Below, one piece after another: positions 35,420 to 44,342 of a stretch of DNA of 64,000 nt; positions within the stretch are counted from its first letter, which is position 1, and every line of letters begins with the position of its first letter. Origin of the DNA: Thermus islandicus DSM 21543 (GTDB lineage Bacteria > Deinococcota > Deinococci > Deinococcales > Thermaceae); assembly GCF_000421625.1 (NCBI RefSeq), contig NZ_ATXJ01000003.1:124001-188000 (forward strand), read 5' to 3'. A model generated the notes under the pieces. The model did no database searches and was not told where the DNA came from. It worked only from the letters and a program-made list of their open reading frames with translations. A program made the position numbers and the translations under genes.

Positions 35420-36447
35420 GGCACGTAGAGGGCGGCGGGTGGGGTGCCGGTGGAGGCCCGCTCCACCAGCACGGGCTCAAACCGCACCTCCCGGGGCGGG
35501 CCCTGGTAGCCTCGCATCCTTTCCAGGAGGAGCTGGGCGGCCCTCGCCCCCATGGCCTCCACCGGCTGGGCGATGGTGGAAAGCCCCACCTCTTCCGCAA
35601 AGGGGTGGCCGTCAAACCCCAGGACCCGCACCTCCGTGCCCAGGGTAAGGCCCAGGCGCTCCGCTTCCTCCAGAACCCCGAGGGCCACCTGGTCCGCCCC
35701 GGCGAAGATGTTGAGAGGGGGAGAGGCCTTCTCCAGGAAGTGCCGTAGGGCCAGGCGGCCCCCTTCCGGCGAAAGGCGGGTCACGTAGAGCTGTTCCTCG
35801 GAGAAGGGGCGGCCTGCCGCCCTTAGGGCCTCTTGGAAGCCCGCCATCCGTTCGGCGAAGACCGTGTGGCGGAAGGCCCGGTCCGGTTCTTCCTCCACCT
35901 TGATGGCGAAGACGGTCCCGGGGTAGCGGGCCAGGTACGCCCCGGCCAGCCTCCCCCCCAGGGCGTTGTCCAGATACACGGAGTCGTACCGGGGGTTTTT
36001 GGCGTCCACCAGGACCACCGGCCGGTCCGTGGGCAGGCGCCCCTCCTCGAAGTGCTCCGTCAGGTCGTAGGAGGCCAGGATGAGGCCATCGGTGAGGTAG
36101 GCTAGGGTGGTGCTCTCCAGGTACCGCCTGAGCCGGGCCTGGGAGAGGATGGGGAAGAGGGCCAGGTCGTAGCGCTTCTCCAACAAGACGCTCTCTATGC
36201 CCTCCACAAGCCGGCGGTAGAACTCCGTGGCCACGAAGGGTAGGAGGGCGCTCACGGTGTAGCTGCGGCCCCCGGCGATGCGGCGGGCGTGGGGGTTGGG
36301 GGTGTAACCCAGCTCCTCCACCGCCCGAAGAACCCTCGCCCGGGTCTCTGGGCGCACCGAGGGGTGGTTGTTCAAAACCCGGCTCACGGTCCCCAGGCCC
36401 ACCCCGGCCCGGGCGGCCACCTCGTGGATGGTCGGTTTCTTTTTCAT
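35416..36447 (-). CDS. LacI-family transcriptional regulator
   Basis: 343 aa from ATG 36447 (MKKKPTIHEVAARAGVGLGTVSRVLN). N-terminal LacI helix-turn-helix (residues 5-50) with the hinge NPHARRIAGGRS, then a periplasmic-binding-protein-like sensor domain (60-343). The ligand, perhaps a sugar or nucleoside, is unknown. Two palindromes at its own promoter suggest autorepression. Followed by UPF0114, PIN and perhaps the mqn genes on the same strand. Confidence 0.92.
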   Translation of the reverse strand: MKKKPTIHEVAARAGVGLGTVSRVLNNHPSVRPETRARVLRAVEELGYTPNPHARRIAGGRSYTVSALLPFVATEFYRRLVEGIESVLLEKRYDLALFPILSQARLRRYLESTTLAYLTDGLILASYDLTEHFEEGRLPTDRPVVLVDAKNPRYDSVYLDNALGGRLAGAYLARYPGTVFAIKVEEEPDRAFRHTVFAERMAGFQEALRAAGRPFSEEQLYVTRLSPEGGRLALRHFLEKASPPLNIFAGADQVALGVLEEAERLGLTLGTEVRVLGFDGHPFAEEVGLSTIAQPVEAMGARAAQLLLERMRGYQGPPREVRFEPVLVERASTGTPPAALYVP

Positions 36448-36465
36448 GGCCCTTCGGTCCCCTTG

Positions 36466-36490
36466 TGGAAGCGCTTCATGGAAACTTCCA
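36466..36490. promoter_or_regulatory. Two adjacent LacI-type operators
   Basis: TGGAAGCGCTTCA (36466-36478), with the perfect GAAGCGCTTC palindrome and central CG typical of LacI-family sites, is immediately followed by TGGAAACTTCCA (36479-36490), a second palindrome with a different centre. They lie just after the predicted start of lacI transcription and upstream of the divergent PlsY-like gene. Confidence 0.65.
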
Positions 36491-36495
36491 CCCTC

Positions 36496-36524
36496 AGGAT
36501 AGGCCAAGGCGCGGCCTTTTGCAA
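36496..36524 (-). promoter_or_regulatory. Promoter of lacI (TTGCAA-N17-TATCCT)
   Basis: Minus strand TTGCAA (36519-36524), 17-base spacer, TATCCT (36496-36501). Start predicted near 36489, inside the operator pair, so bound repressor would block initiation. Confidence 0.6.
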
Positions 36525-36534
36525 GAATGGGGGC

Positions 36535-37068
36535 GTGGAATGGATCCTCCTGGCCTACCTCCTGGGCTCCTTGGTCGGGGGGCTTCTCCTCTTCCCCGAG
36601 GTGCGGGAGTGCGACCTCCCAGGGGGTTCGGGGGTCTACCGCAGGAAGGGCCCTTGGGCGGCCCTCCTGGTGGTGCTCTGGGACGTGGGCAAGGGGGTTC
36701 TGGCCGCGCTTCTCACCCCCCTTGCCTGGCGTCCCCTGGCGGCGGGGGCGGTGGTGGCGGGACACACCTGGCCCCTCTTCTTCCGCTTTCGGGGCGGGGG
36801 GGGTATCGCCCCTTCCCTGGGCTACTTCCTGGCCTGGTTTCCCCGGGAGACCCTCCTGGCCACCGGCCTGGGCCTCCTCGTGGCCGGCCTTTACCATTTC
36901 CTCTATTGGGGAAGGCGGCAAAAGGGCATCTACCCCATCCCCTTCGGCGCTCTTTTCGGCTACCTGGCCCTTTGCCTCCTGGTCCCCGGCGAGGGGCGGC
37001 TTGGGGCCTTGCTGGCCGCAGGGGTGGTGGGGGTGCGGGGCCTGCAAATCCTTCGGGGAAGGTGGTAG
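36535..37068 (+). CDS. PlsY-like membrane protein (glycerol-3-phosphate acyltransferase family)
   Basis: 177 aa from GTG 36535. Five hydrophobic helices; topology and the segment AGHTWPLFFRFRGGGGIAPSLGYFLAW match PlsY. The usual GSGNIGATN motif is replaced by GGSGVYRRKG, and the GGKG loop is GGGGIA, so this is a divergent paralogue that may not transfer acyl phosphate to glycerol-3-phosphate. AAGAAT lies six bases upstream. Divergent from lacI and possibly under its operators. Confidence 0.65.
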   Translation: MEWILLAYLLGSLVGGLLLFPEVRECDLPGGSGVYRRKGPWAALLVVLWDVGKGVLAALLTPLAWRPLAAGAVVAGHTWPLFFRFRGGGGIAPSLGYFLAWFPRETLLATGLGLLVAGLYHFLYWGRRQKGIYPIPFGALFGYLALCLLVPGEGRLGALLAAGVVGVRGLQILRGRW

Positions 37069-37071
37069 CTT
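37066..37071 (+). promoter_or_regulatory. Leaderless -10 of the FAH gene
   Basis: TAGCTT overlapping the PlsY-like stop codon, six bases, then ATG 37078. Confidence 0.45.
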
Positions 37072-37077
37072 TAGGGC

Positions 37078-37872
37078 ATGAAGATCCTGCGCTTCAACGG
37101 CGGGAGATGGGGCGTCCTGGAGGGGGAGATGGTCTTGGAGACGGACGGCCCCGGCGGAAACCCCACGGGCAGAAGGTATGACCTGGCCTCCCTTCGCCTG
37201 CTCCCCCCGGCCACGCCCACCAAGATCGTCTGCGTGGGGCGGAACTACCGGGAGCACATCAAGGAGATGGGCCACGACTTCGGCGAGGACCTGCCCAAGG
37301 AGCCAGGCCTCTTTCTGAAGGCCCCCAATACCCTGGCCCACCCGGGCAATCCCATGGACCCCTGGAACACCGCAGAGCCCGTTCCCTACCCCTTCTTCAC
37401 CGAGGAGCTCCACTACGAGGGGGAGCTTGCGGTGGTGGTGGGGGACCGGCTCCGGAACGTCCCTCCGGAGAAGGCCCTGGACCACGTCCTGGGCTACACC
37501 ATTGCCGTGGACCTTACCGCCCGGGATGCCCAGAGGAAGGACCTGCAGTGGGTGCGGGCCAAGAGCGCGGACAAGTTCCTGCCCCTGGGCCCTTGGATTG
37601 AAACCGACCTGGAGCCGCAGAACACCTGGGTCCGCACCTACGTGAACGACGAGCTACGCCAGGAGGGGCACACCTCGCAGATGATCTTCAGCGTGGCGGA
37701 GATCCTCGCCTACATCTCCAGTTTCATGACCCTCGAGCCCCTGGACGTGGTCCTCACGGGAACCCCTTCCGGGGTGGGGGCCCTCTCCCCCGGGGACCGG
37801 GTGGAGGTGGCCGTGGAGGGCATCGGTACCCTCCACACCCGCATCGGGCCCAAGGAGGAAAGGCCGTGGTGA
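37078..37872 (+). CDS. Fumarylacetoacetate hydrolase family protein
   Basis: 264 aa. The C-terminal FAH fold starts at [16 protein letters not shown] (residue about 44). Metal ligands are in [14 protein letters not shown] (E-x-E) and [30 protein letters not shown] ends the active site. Relatives are acylpyruvases, oxaloacetate decarboxylases and 2-hydroxyhepta-2,4-diene-1,7-dioate isomerases; the substrate is not fixed. Overlaps the MBL gene. Confidence 0.88.
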   Translation: MKILRFNGGRWGVLEGEMVLETDGPGGNPTGRRYDLASLRLLPPATPTKIVCVGRNYREHIKEMGHDFGEDLPKEPGLFLKAPNTLAHPGNPMDPWNTAEPVPYPFFTEELHYEGELAVVVGDRLRNVPPEKALDHVLGYTIAVDLTARDAQRKDLQWVRAKSADKFLPLGPWIETDLEPQNTWVRTYVNDELRQEGHTSQMIFSVAEILAYISSFMTLEPLDVVLTGTPSGVGALSPGDRVEVAVEGIGTLHTRIGPKEERPW

Positions 37873-38765
37873 GGGTTCTGGACCTGCGCTTCCAGGGGGT
37901 GGAGCGGGTCATCGCCAGCTTCCTCCTAAGGTCCCGGGAGGGGCCCATTCTCATAGAGACCGGGCCGGAGAGCACCTATCCCCGCCTCGAGGCGGCCCTG
38001 AAGGCGGAAGGGGTCCTTCCCGAGGAGGTGCGCCACGTCTTCGTGACCCACATCCACCTGGACCACGCGGGGGCCGCCTGGCGCTTCGCCGCGCAGGGGG
38101 CTACGGTCTACGTCCACCCCAAGGGGGCTCCCCACCTGGTGGACCCCTCGAGGCTCCTCGCCTCCGCCGAGAGGATCTACGGGGACGGGCTCAGGGCCCT
38201 CTGGGGCGAGGTGCGGGGGATCCCTGAGGAGAGGGTGCGGGCCCTGGCCGACGGGGAGCGGGTCAGGTTCGGAGACGTAGAGGTCCAGGCTGTGGAGACG
38301 CTAGGCCATGCCGTGCACCACCACGCCTACCGGGTGGGGGAGGTGCTCTTCACCGGGGATATCGCCGGGGTGCGCATCGCCCCGGGCCCTGTCCTTCCCC
38401 CCACCCCGCCTCCCGACATCCACCTGGAGAGCTGGTACGCTTCCTTGGACCGAATCCGGGTCCTTCGCCCCCGTGCCCTTTACCTTACCCACTTCGGGGC
38501 CTATGAGGATGTGGAGGCCCACCTTTCCGCCCTGCGCCTGTTGCTGGAGGAGTGGGCAGGCTGGACCCTCGCCCGGCTTAGGGAGGGGTTGGACCTGGAA
38601 GCCATGACCCAGCGCTTTGAGGCCTACTGGCGGGAGGCCCTGCGCCGGGCGGGGGTAGGGGAGGAGGGGATGCGCCTTTATGGGCTGGCCGATCCTCCCT
38701 TCATGAACCTCCAGGGCCTGGTGCGCTACTGGCAGAAGCACCACCCTGAGGCCTTGGGAGGCTAG
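37866..38765 (+). CDS. Metallo-beta-lactamase superfamily hydrolase
   Basis: 299 aa. The zinc motif [15 protein letters not shown] lies near residue 60 and later ligands are in [19 protein letters not shown] and [10 protein letters not shown]. The C-terminal part (about 215-299) is helical, with [17 protein letters not shown]. General thiolester or lactone hydrolase; the specific role is unknown. The start is GTG 37866 or the adjacent GTG 37869, both overlapping the FAH stop. purN starts directly after its stop. Confidence 0.85.
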   Translation: MVRVLDLRFQGVERVIASFLLRSREGPILIETGPESTYPRLEAALKAEGVLPEEVRHVFVTHIHLDHAGAAWRFAAQGATVYVHPKGAPHLVDPSRLLASAERIYGDGLRALWGEVRGIPEERVRALADGERVRFGDVEVQAVETLGHAVHHHAYRVGEVLFTGDIAGVRIAPGPVLPPTPPPDIHLESWYASLDRIRVLRPRALYLTHFGAYEDVEAHLSALRLLLEEWAGWTLARLREGLDLEAMTQRFEAYWREALRRAGVGEEGMRLYGLADPPFMNLQGLVRYWQKHHPEALGG

Positions 38766-39653
38766 ATGGGGCCCTTTCCCCTGGGCCGCCCGGCCCGATT
38801 GGCCGTCTTCGCCTCGGGCCGGGGGACGAACCTCGAGGCCCTCCTCGAGGCCTTCCCCAAGGGGCACCCTCTGGGGGAGGTGGTTCTGGTCCTCTCCGAC
38901 AACCCCGAGGCCTACGCCCTGGAACGGGCCAGGAGGCGCGGGGTAGAGGCCGTGGCCCTTCCCTGGCAGGGACGGCGGGCCTTTGAGGGGGAGGCCTTGG
39001 CCCTCCTGGAGGCGCGGCGGGTGGACCTCGTCCTCCTCGCGGGGTTCATGCGCCTCCTTTCTGCCCAGTTCGTGGGGGTCTGGTACGGCCGCCTCCTCAA
39101 CCTCCACCCCTCCCTTCTCCCCGACTACCCCGGGCTTCGGGTCCACGAGCGGGTCCTCGCCGCGGGGGAGCGGCAGACGGGCTCCACGGTCCACTTCGTA
39201 GACCAGGGCATGGACACCGGCCCCATCCTCCTCCAGGGGCGGGTGCCCGTCCTCCCCGGGGACACGCCGGAGACCCTGGAGGCCCGGGTCCTGCGCCTGG
39301 AGCACCGCCTCTACCCCAAGGCGGTCCGCCTCCTCCTCCGGGGGCTTGCCTTTCCCCCGCCTTCCGACCTAAAAGGGAGGCTTGGGGAGGAGGCCGCCGG
39401 AGCCTTCCTAGCCCTCTCCCCCCGGGACAAGCCCCTCTACCTTCGGGCCTGGGCCCTCCTCCGGGCCTGGGGGCGGGAGGACCTGGTCCCCGCCGCCTTT
39501 CTGGGGCGGGCGGGGGTCTGGGGGCGGGCCGCCTTCCTCGCCGCCCACCTCCTTGCCGGGGCCGACCCGGTCCTCCGGGAGGAGGTGGCGACGCTTCCCC
39601 CGGAGGTGCGGGCCCGGGTGGAGGGGGCCTTGCGGGTAGAATCCTCGCCATGA
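38766..39653 (+). CDS. purN: Phosphoribosylglycinamide formyltransferase with C-terminal extension
   Basis: 295 aa. The formyltransferase core (1-190) has ASGRGTNLEALL, LLNLHPSLLPDYPGLRVHE (catalytic N and H) and STVHFVDQGMDTGPIL (catalytic D). Residues about 195-295 form an extra helical, Arg/Leu-rich region absent from the E. coli enzyme (212 aa); I do not recognise it as a separate domain. GGGAGG four bases before the ATG acts as SD. Overlaps purD by ATGA. Confidence 0.93.
   Translation: MGPFPLGRPARLAVFASGRGTNLEALLEAFPKGHPLGEVVLVLSDNPEAYALERARRRGVEAVALPWQGRRAFEGEALALLEARRVDLVLLAGFMRLLSAQFVGVWYGRLLNLHPSLLPDYPGLRVHERVLAAGERQTGSTVHFVDQGMDTGPILLQGRVPVLPGDTPETLEARVLRLEHRLYPKAVRLLLRGLAFPPPSDLKGRLGEEAAGAFLALSPRDKPLYLRAWALLRAWGREDLVPAAFLGRAGVWGRAAFLAAHLLAGADPVLREEVATLPPEVRARVEGALRVESSP
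39637..39642 (+). promoter_or_regulatory. Possible leaderless -10 of purD
   Basis: TAGAAT, seven bases, ATG 39650, inside the end of purN. It could give purD extra, separate transcription. Confidence 0.4.
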
Positions 39654-40903
39654 GGGTCCTGGTGGTGGGAAGCGGGGGCCGGGAGCACGCCCTCCTTTGG
39701 AAGGCGGCCCAAAGCCCCCTGGTGAAGCGGCTCTACGCCGCCCCCGGCAACGCCGGCATGGAGGCCTTGGCCGAGCTCGTCCCTTGGGGCGGGGATGTGG
39801 AGGCCTTGGCGGAGTGGGCCTTCTCCGAAGGCATTGACCTTGCCCTGGTGGGCCCCGAGGCCCCCCTGGTGGAGGGGATCGCCGACGCCTTCTTGGAGCG
39901 GGGCCTCCTGGTCTTCGGCCCTACGCAGAAGGCCGCCATGATTGAGGGCTCCAAGGCCTTTGCCAAGGGCCTCATGGAGCGGTACGGCATCCCCACGGCG
40001 CGCTACCGGGTGTTCCAGGAGCCTTTGGAGGCCCTGGAGTACCTCGAGGCCGTGGGGGTGCCGGTGGTGGTCAAGGACTCTGGGCTCGCCGCGGGGAAGG
40101 GGGTCACGGTGGCCTTTGACCTCCACACGGCCAAGCAGGCGGTGGCCAACATCCTGAACCGGGCCGAGGGGGGAGAGGTGGTGATAGAGGAGTACCTGGA
40201 GGGCGAGGAGGCTACCGTCTTGGCCTTGACCGATGGGGAAGAGATCCTTCCCCTTCTCCCTTCCCAGGACCATAAGCGGCTTTTGGACGGGGACCAGGGC
40301 CCCATGACGGGGGGGATGGGGGCGGTGGCCCCCTACCCCATGCCCCCTGAGACCCTTAAGCGCGTGGAGGAGGAGATCCTTAGGCCTCTCCTGAGGGGTC
40401 TGAGGGCCGAGGGGGTGGTCTACCGGGGCGTGGTGTACGCCGGCCTCATGCTCACCCGGGAGGGCCCCAAGGTGCTGGAGTTCAACGCCCGCTTTGGCGA
40501 CCCTGAGGCCCAGGCCGTCCTGCCCCTTTTGGAAAGCGACCTGGTGGAGCTCGCCCTTAAGGTGGCCGAGGGACGGCTTGCGGGGACGAGGCTTTCCTGG
40601 AAGGAGGGGGCCGCGGCCTGCGTGGTCCTGGCCGCCCCGGGCTACCCCGAAAGCCCCAGGAAGGGGATCCCCCTAGAGGTGCCCGAGCCCCCGGAGGGGG
40701 TTCTGGTCTTCCACGCCGGGACGAGGCGGGAGGCGGGGAGGCTCGTGAGCGCCGGGGGGCGGGTCCTGAATGTGGTGGGTCTGGGGCGGGACCTGGGAGA
40801 GGCCCTGGAGCGGGCCTACCGCTTCATCCCCGAGGTCCATTTCCCCGGGGTGGTCTACCGCAGGGACATCGGCTATAGGGCCCTCAGAGGCTCCAGGGCC
40901 TGA
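39650..40903 (+). CDS. purD: Phosphoribosylamine-glycine ligase
   Basis: 417 aa, normal length. N-terminal MRVLVVGSGGREHALLWK, ATP-grasp domain with KDSGLAAGKGVTVAFD near 144, PMTGGMGAVAPYP near 216 and LEFNARFGDPEAQ near 276. Adds glycine to phosphoribosylamine in purine synthesis, the step just before PurN. The two genes are coupled. Converges on the exonuclease gene with a 20-bp overlap. Confidence 0.97.
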   Translation: MRVLVVGSGGREHALLWKAAQSPLVKRLYAAPGNAGMEALAELVPWGGDVEALAEWAFSEGIDLALVGPEAPLVEGIADAFLERGLLVFGPTQKAAMIEGSKAFAKGLMERYGIPTARYRVFQEPLEALEYLEAVGVPVVVKDSGLAAGKGVTVAFDLHTAKQAVANILNRAEGGEVVIEEYLEGEEATVLALTDGEEILPLLPSQDHKRLLDGDQGPMTGGMGAVAPYPMPPETLKRVEEEILRPLLRGLRAEGVVYRGVVYAGLMLTREGPKVLEFNARFGDPEAQAVLPLLESDLVELALKVAEGRLAGTRLSWKEGAAACVVLAAPGYPESPRKGIPLEVPEPPEGVLVFHAGTRREAGRLVSAGGRVLNVVGLGRDLGEALERAYRFIPEVHFPGVVYRRDIGYRALRGSRA

Positions 40904-41465
40904 GCCCCTCCGCCGCCCGCCGTTCCGCCAGGCGCGCCCCCTCGAGGGTGCGCACCCCCGCCGCCTCCAGAAGGGGGAGGAGGTGGCGGAAGACCTCGGC
41001 CACCAGCCGGGCGTCCCCGAGGGCGGTGTGCCGCCCCAGGAGGGGGATCCCGAAGCGCGCCGCCAGGGCCTCGAGGCGGGGGTCGGCGCCGGGGAGGAGG
41101 AAGCGGGCGAGGAGGTAGGTGTCCAGGAGGGGGAACCTCTTAAGGGCCGGAAGGAAGGCCAGGTCCACGTGGGCCTGGTGGGCGAGGAGGACCGTGCCCT
41201 GGAGGAAGGCGAGGAAGGGGGGGAGGGCCTCCTTCAGGGTGGGCCTGCCCTTCAAGGCCTCGCGGCTCAGGCCGTGGAGGGCCTGGGCTTCCCTCCTCAC
41301 GGGGCGGCCCGGGTCCAGGAGGAGCTCCAGCTCCGGCCCGAGCCTTCCTCCCACCAGCCGCACCGCCCCCAGGGCCACGGGCCGGTCCCGGGTGGGGTCC
41401 AAGCCGGTGGCCTCCAGGTCTATGGCGGTATAGGCGAGGGCCTCGAGGGGCGTCTTGGGGCTCAT
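40884..41465 (-). CDS. DEDDh 3'-5' exonuclease (DnaQ/PolC-epsilon family)
   Basis: 193 aa. The exonuclease motifs are AIDLEATGLDP (D-x-E, residues 14-24), AHQAHVDLAFL (Exo II, near 94) and RHTALGDARLVAEVF (Exo III with H and D, near 144). Small stand-alone proteins of this type occur beside actP/CBS-DUF294 genes in many bacteria. Coupled to the CBS gene by ATGA. Target (DNA repair or RNA trimming) unknown. Confidence 0.87.
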   Translation of the reverse strand: MSPKTPLEALAYTAIDLEATGLDPTRDRPVALGAVRLVGGRLGPELELLLDPGRPVRREAQALHGLSREALKGRPTLKEALPPFLAFLQGTVLLAHQAHVDLAFLPALKRFPLLDTYLLARFLLPGADPRLEALAARFGIPLLGRHTALGDARLVAEVFRHLLPLLEAAGVRTLEGARLAERRAAEGLRPWSL

Positions 41466-42766
41466 CTGAGGCCAAAGCGCAGGCGCAGGTGCCCTTGGGC
41501 CGTCCGCACCGCCCGGAAGGCCTCCAGGGCCCGGCGCCTCTCCAGGGGGGAAAGGGCCTTGGGGGAGAGGGCCCCTTGCCCCTTGAGCTCTGCCCGGAGC
41601 CTGAGGCGGAAGAAGAGGCCGAACCCTTCCCCCAGGAGCTCGGCCATCTCTGCGCTCAGGGCCCCCTTCCCGGAGGCCGCCTTCAGCCGGTCCAGGGTGT
41701 GCCGTTCGGGGCTTCCGGTGTAGACGGCGTAGAAGCGGGCCAGGAGCACGATGGGGAAGAGGCCGTGCCGCTTGGGCTCCAGGGAGGGGGGCAGGCGCCC
41801 GAAGGGGGTGGAGGGCGGGGGGAAGGCCAGGGCGGAGCGGGCCAGGTGGTGGAGGAAGACCCCCTTTTGTGCCTGGGCGAGGAGCTCGGCCTCGAGGGGC
41901 CTCAGGTCCAACTCCCCACCTACCTGGCGTAGGTCCAGGAAGGTCTGGGCCTTGAGGAGGGCCTCAGGCTCGGGGGCTTCGGTCCAGCCTCGCATGGCCC
42001 TCCGGAAACCCTCGAGGCTCATGTGGAGGCGGGTGGCCATGTAGCCCCCAGGACAGGGGGGAAACCCGGCTTCCAAGAGCCCCCCCACCACCCGTTCGGC
42101 CAGGGCCTCAAAGTAGGGTTCATGCCCCTCCTCGGCGTAGAGGAGGGCGTTGTCCTGGTCCGTGAGGAGGGCCTGCTCCCGCCTCCCCTCGGAGCCCAGA
42201 ACCAGAAAGGCGTAGGGGGTGGGGGGCGGGCCCAGGGTCCTTTCCGCCTCGGCCAACAGCCTCCGTACCAGGGCGTCGTTGAGGCCCGCCACCAGCCGGC
42301 CGATCTCCAGGGCCCCCGCCCCCGCCTCCAGGAGGCTTTGCACGAGCCCGGCCACCTCCCTGGCGTAGCCCTCCAGGACCAGGCCCTCAATGCGCCGGAG
42401 GAGGAGGAGGGGGAGTTGGGCCTCCTGCCGCACCAGATCGGTGTGGGTCACCATCCCCACCACCTTCCCCCCCTCCAGGAGGGCCAGGTGGTGGATCCCC
42501 CGCTCCACCATGAAGGCCACCGCCTCGAGGAGGGGCGTCGTTCGGGGGAGGGCGAGGAGGGGAAAGGAGGCGGCCTCGGCCAGGGGCGCCTCCAGGGGCC
42601 TGCCCTCCGCCACCCACCGCCTCAGGTCCCGGTCGGTGAAGATGCCCGGGGGGTCTCCCTCCACCAGGAGGCTGGAGACCCCGTGGGCCTGCATCCGGGC
42701 CGCCGCCTCCCGCACGCTCAGGCTCCTCGGAGCCCAAAGGGGAGCGCGGGTGGCCAGGGCCCCCAC
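41462..42766 (-). CDS. Tandem CBS plus DUF294 nucleotidyltransferase-like protein
   Basis: 434 aa from GTG 42766. Two CBS domains (about 10-115; GIFTDRDLRRWVAEGRPL, VVGMVTHTDLVR) usually bind adenine nucleotides. The DUF294 nucleotidyltransferase domain follows, with LGSEGRREQALLTDQDNALLY near 190 (GlnD-like G-S-x-G-R-x-E and D-x-D), then the DUF294_C helical domain. The N-terminal cNMP-binding domain of many relatives is missing. Position behind actP suggests energy- or nucleotide-dependent control of acetate transport. Confidence 0.85.
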   Translation of the reverse strand: MGALATRAPLWAPRSLSVREAAARMQAHGVSSLLVEGDPPGIFTDRDLRRWVAEGRPLEAPLAEAASFPLLALPRTTPLLEAVAFMVERGIHHLALLEGGKVVGMVTHTDLVRQEAQLPLLLLRRIEGLVLEGYAREVAGLVQSLLEAGAGALEIGRLVAGLNDALVRRLLAEAERTLGPPPTPYAFLVLGSEGRREQALLTDQDNALLYAEEGHEPYFEALAERVVGGLLEAGFPPCPGGYMATRLHMSLEGFRRAMRGWTEAPEPEALLKAQTFLDLRQVGGELDLRPLEAELLAQAQKGVFLHHLARSALAFPPPSTPFGRLPPSLEPKRHGLFPIVLLARFYAVYTGSPERHTLDRLKAASGKGALSAEMAELLGEGFGLFFRLRLRAELKGQGALSPKALSPLERRRALEAFRAVRTAQGHLRLRFGLR

Positions 42767-42800
42767 GGGGAGGAAGGCCCCGGCCCCCGGCGCCCCTTCC

Positions 42801-44339
42801 CTAGTCCCCTCCGCCCAGGTGGAGGCGACGTTCCACCTCCAGGTACTTCTCCTCGGCCTCCTTCTCCTGGGTGACCAAGGAGACGAGCCAGCCCGCCAGG
42901 AAGCCCAGGGGGATGGAGACGATCCCCGGGTTCTTCAAGGGGAAGATGGGGGCGGCGTTCTTGAGGATGTCCACCTGGACGGTGGGGGAGAGGTAGATGA
43001 GAACCACGGCGGAGAGGGTTCCCACCAGGATGGCCGCCACCGCTCCGGCGGTGGTGAAGCCTCTCCAGAAGACCGAGTAGACGATGGCGGGCAGGTTGCC
43101 GCTTGCGGCGATGGCAAAGGCCAGGCCCACGGTGAAGGCCACGTTTTGCCCCTTAAACACAATCCCGAGCAGGATGGCCAGGGCGCCCAGGAGAAGGGTG
43201 GCGATCCGGGCGACCCGGAGCTGCTCCGTCTCCGGGGCGTGGCCCCCGCGGATCACGTTGACCCAGAGGTCGTGGGAGAGGGCGGCGGCCCCGGAGAGGG
43301 TGAGGCCGGCCACCACGGCCAGGATGGTGGCGAAGGCCACCGCGGCGATGAAGCCCAGGAAGGGCGTTCCCCCAAGGACCTCGGCCAGGAGGGGGGCGGC
43401 CATGTTCCCCCCCTTGTCAATGGCCTTGATGGGATCGGGCCCCACGAGGACCATGGCCCCGAAGCCGATCACGAAGGTGAGGAGGTAGAAGAACCCGATG
43501 AAGAGCGTGGCCCAGGTGACCGAGGTCCGGGCGGCCTTGGCGTCGGGGACGGTGTAGAAGCGCATAAGGATGTGGGGTAGGCCCGCGGTGCCCAGCATGA
43601 GGGCAAGCCCCAGGGAGACGGTGTCTATGGGATTGGCTACCAACTTGCCCGGGGCGAGCACCTGGTCCCCGTACTTGAGGGCCGCCTCATGGAAGAGGGC
43701 GATGGGGTTGAGGCCAAAGCGGGCGAGGACCAAAAGGGCGAGGAGGAAGGCCCCACCCAGGAGGAGGACGGCCTTGACGATCTGCACCCAGGTGGTGGCC
43801 ACCATGCCCCCAAAGAGGACGTAAAGGATCATCACCACCCCCACGAGGACGACGGCAGCCTCGTAGGGGATGCCGAAGAGGAGCTTGATCAGGTTGCCCG
43901 CCCCCACCATCTGGGCGATGAGGTAGAGGGCCACCACCGTCAGGGTGCTGATGGCGGCAGCGCTCCGCACCGGCACCTGGCGCAGGCGGTAGGCCACCAC
44001 GTCGGCGAAGGTGTACTTGCCCAGGTTGCGGAGGGGCTCGGCGATGAGGAACATGACCACCGGCCAGCCCACCAGAAAGCCGATGGAGTAGAGGAGGCCG
44101 TCAAACCCCGAGAGGGCCACGAGCCCGGCGATGCCGAGGAAGCTCGCTGCCGACATGTAGTCCCCGGCCAGGGCCAGGCCGTTTTGGAACCCGGTGATGC
44201 TCCGCCCGGCGGCGTAGAAGTGCTCCGTGGTCTTGGTCCTCTTCGCCGCCCAGTAGGTGATCCCTAGGGTGAGGGCGATGAAGAGGAAGAAGAAGAGGAT
44301 GGAAACGGGGTTGGGTTGGCCAAGCGCGGTCGTGGGCAT
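42801..44339 (-). CDS. actP: Acetate/cation symporter (SSS family)
   Basis: 512 aa, about 13 membrane helices. Typical ActP sequence: TTEHFYAAGRSITGFQNGLA near 36-55, AGDYMSAASFLGIAGLVAL near 58-76, and GAAALSHDLWVNVI near 360. Imports acetate and related short acids with Na+ or H+. Downstream of DUF485 with a 3-bp gap, a standard pairing, and close to two acetyl-CoA synthetase genes. Confidence 0.94.
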   Translation of the reverse strand: MPTTALGQPNPVSILFFFLFIALTLGITYWAAKRTKTTEHFYAAGRSITGFQNGLALAGDYMSAASFLGIAGLVALSGFDGLLYSIGFLVGWPVVMFLIAEPLRNLGKYTFADVVAYRLRQVPVRSAAAISTLTVVALYLIAQMVGAGNLIKLLFGIPYEAAVVLVGVVMILYVLFGGMVATTWVQIVKAVLLLGGAFLLALLVLARFGLNPIALFHEAALKYGDQVLAPGKLVANPIDTVSLGLALMLGTAGLPHILMRFYTVPDAKAARTSVTWATLFIGFFYLLTFVIGFGAMVLVGPDPIKAIDKGGNMAAPLLAEVLGGTPFLGFIAAVAFATILAVVAGLTLSGAAALSHDLWVNVIRGGHAPETEQLRVARIATLLLGALAILLGIVFKGQNVAFTVGLAFAIAASGNLPAIVYSVFWRGFTTAGAVAAILVGTLSAVVLIYLSPTVQVDILKNAAPIFPLKNPGIVSIPLGFLAGWLVSLVTQEKEAEEKYLEVERRLHLGGGD

Positions 44340-44342
44340 GCT

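Noticed and set aside
35416-37485. LacI frame extended about 346 codons upstream
   Set aside because: The extension runs antisense through the PlsY-like and FAH genes. MKKKPTIHEVAARAG at 36447 is the standard LacI start and lies after a good promoter.
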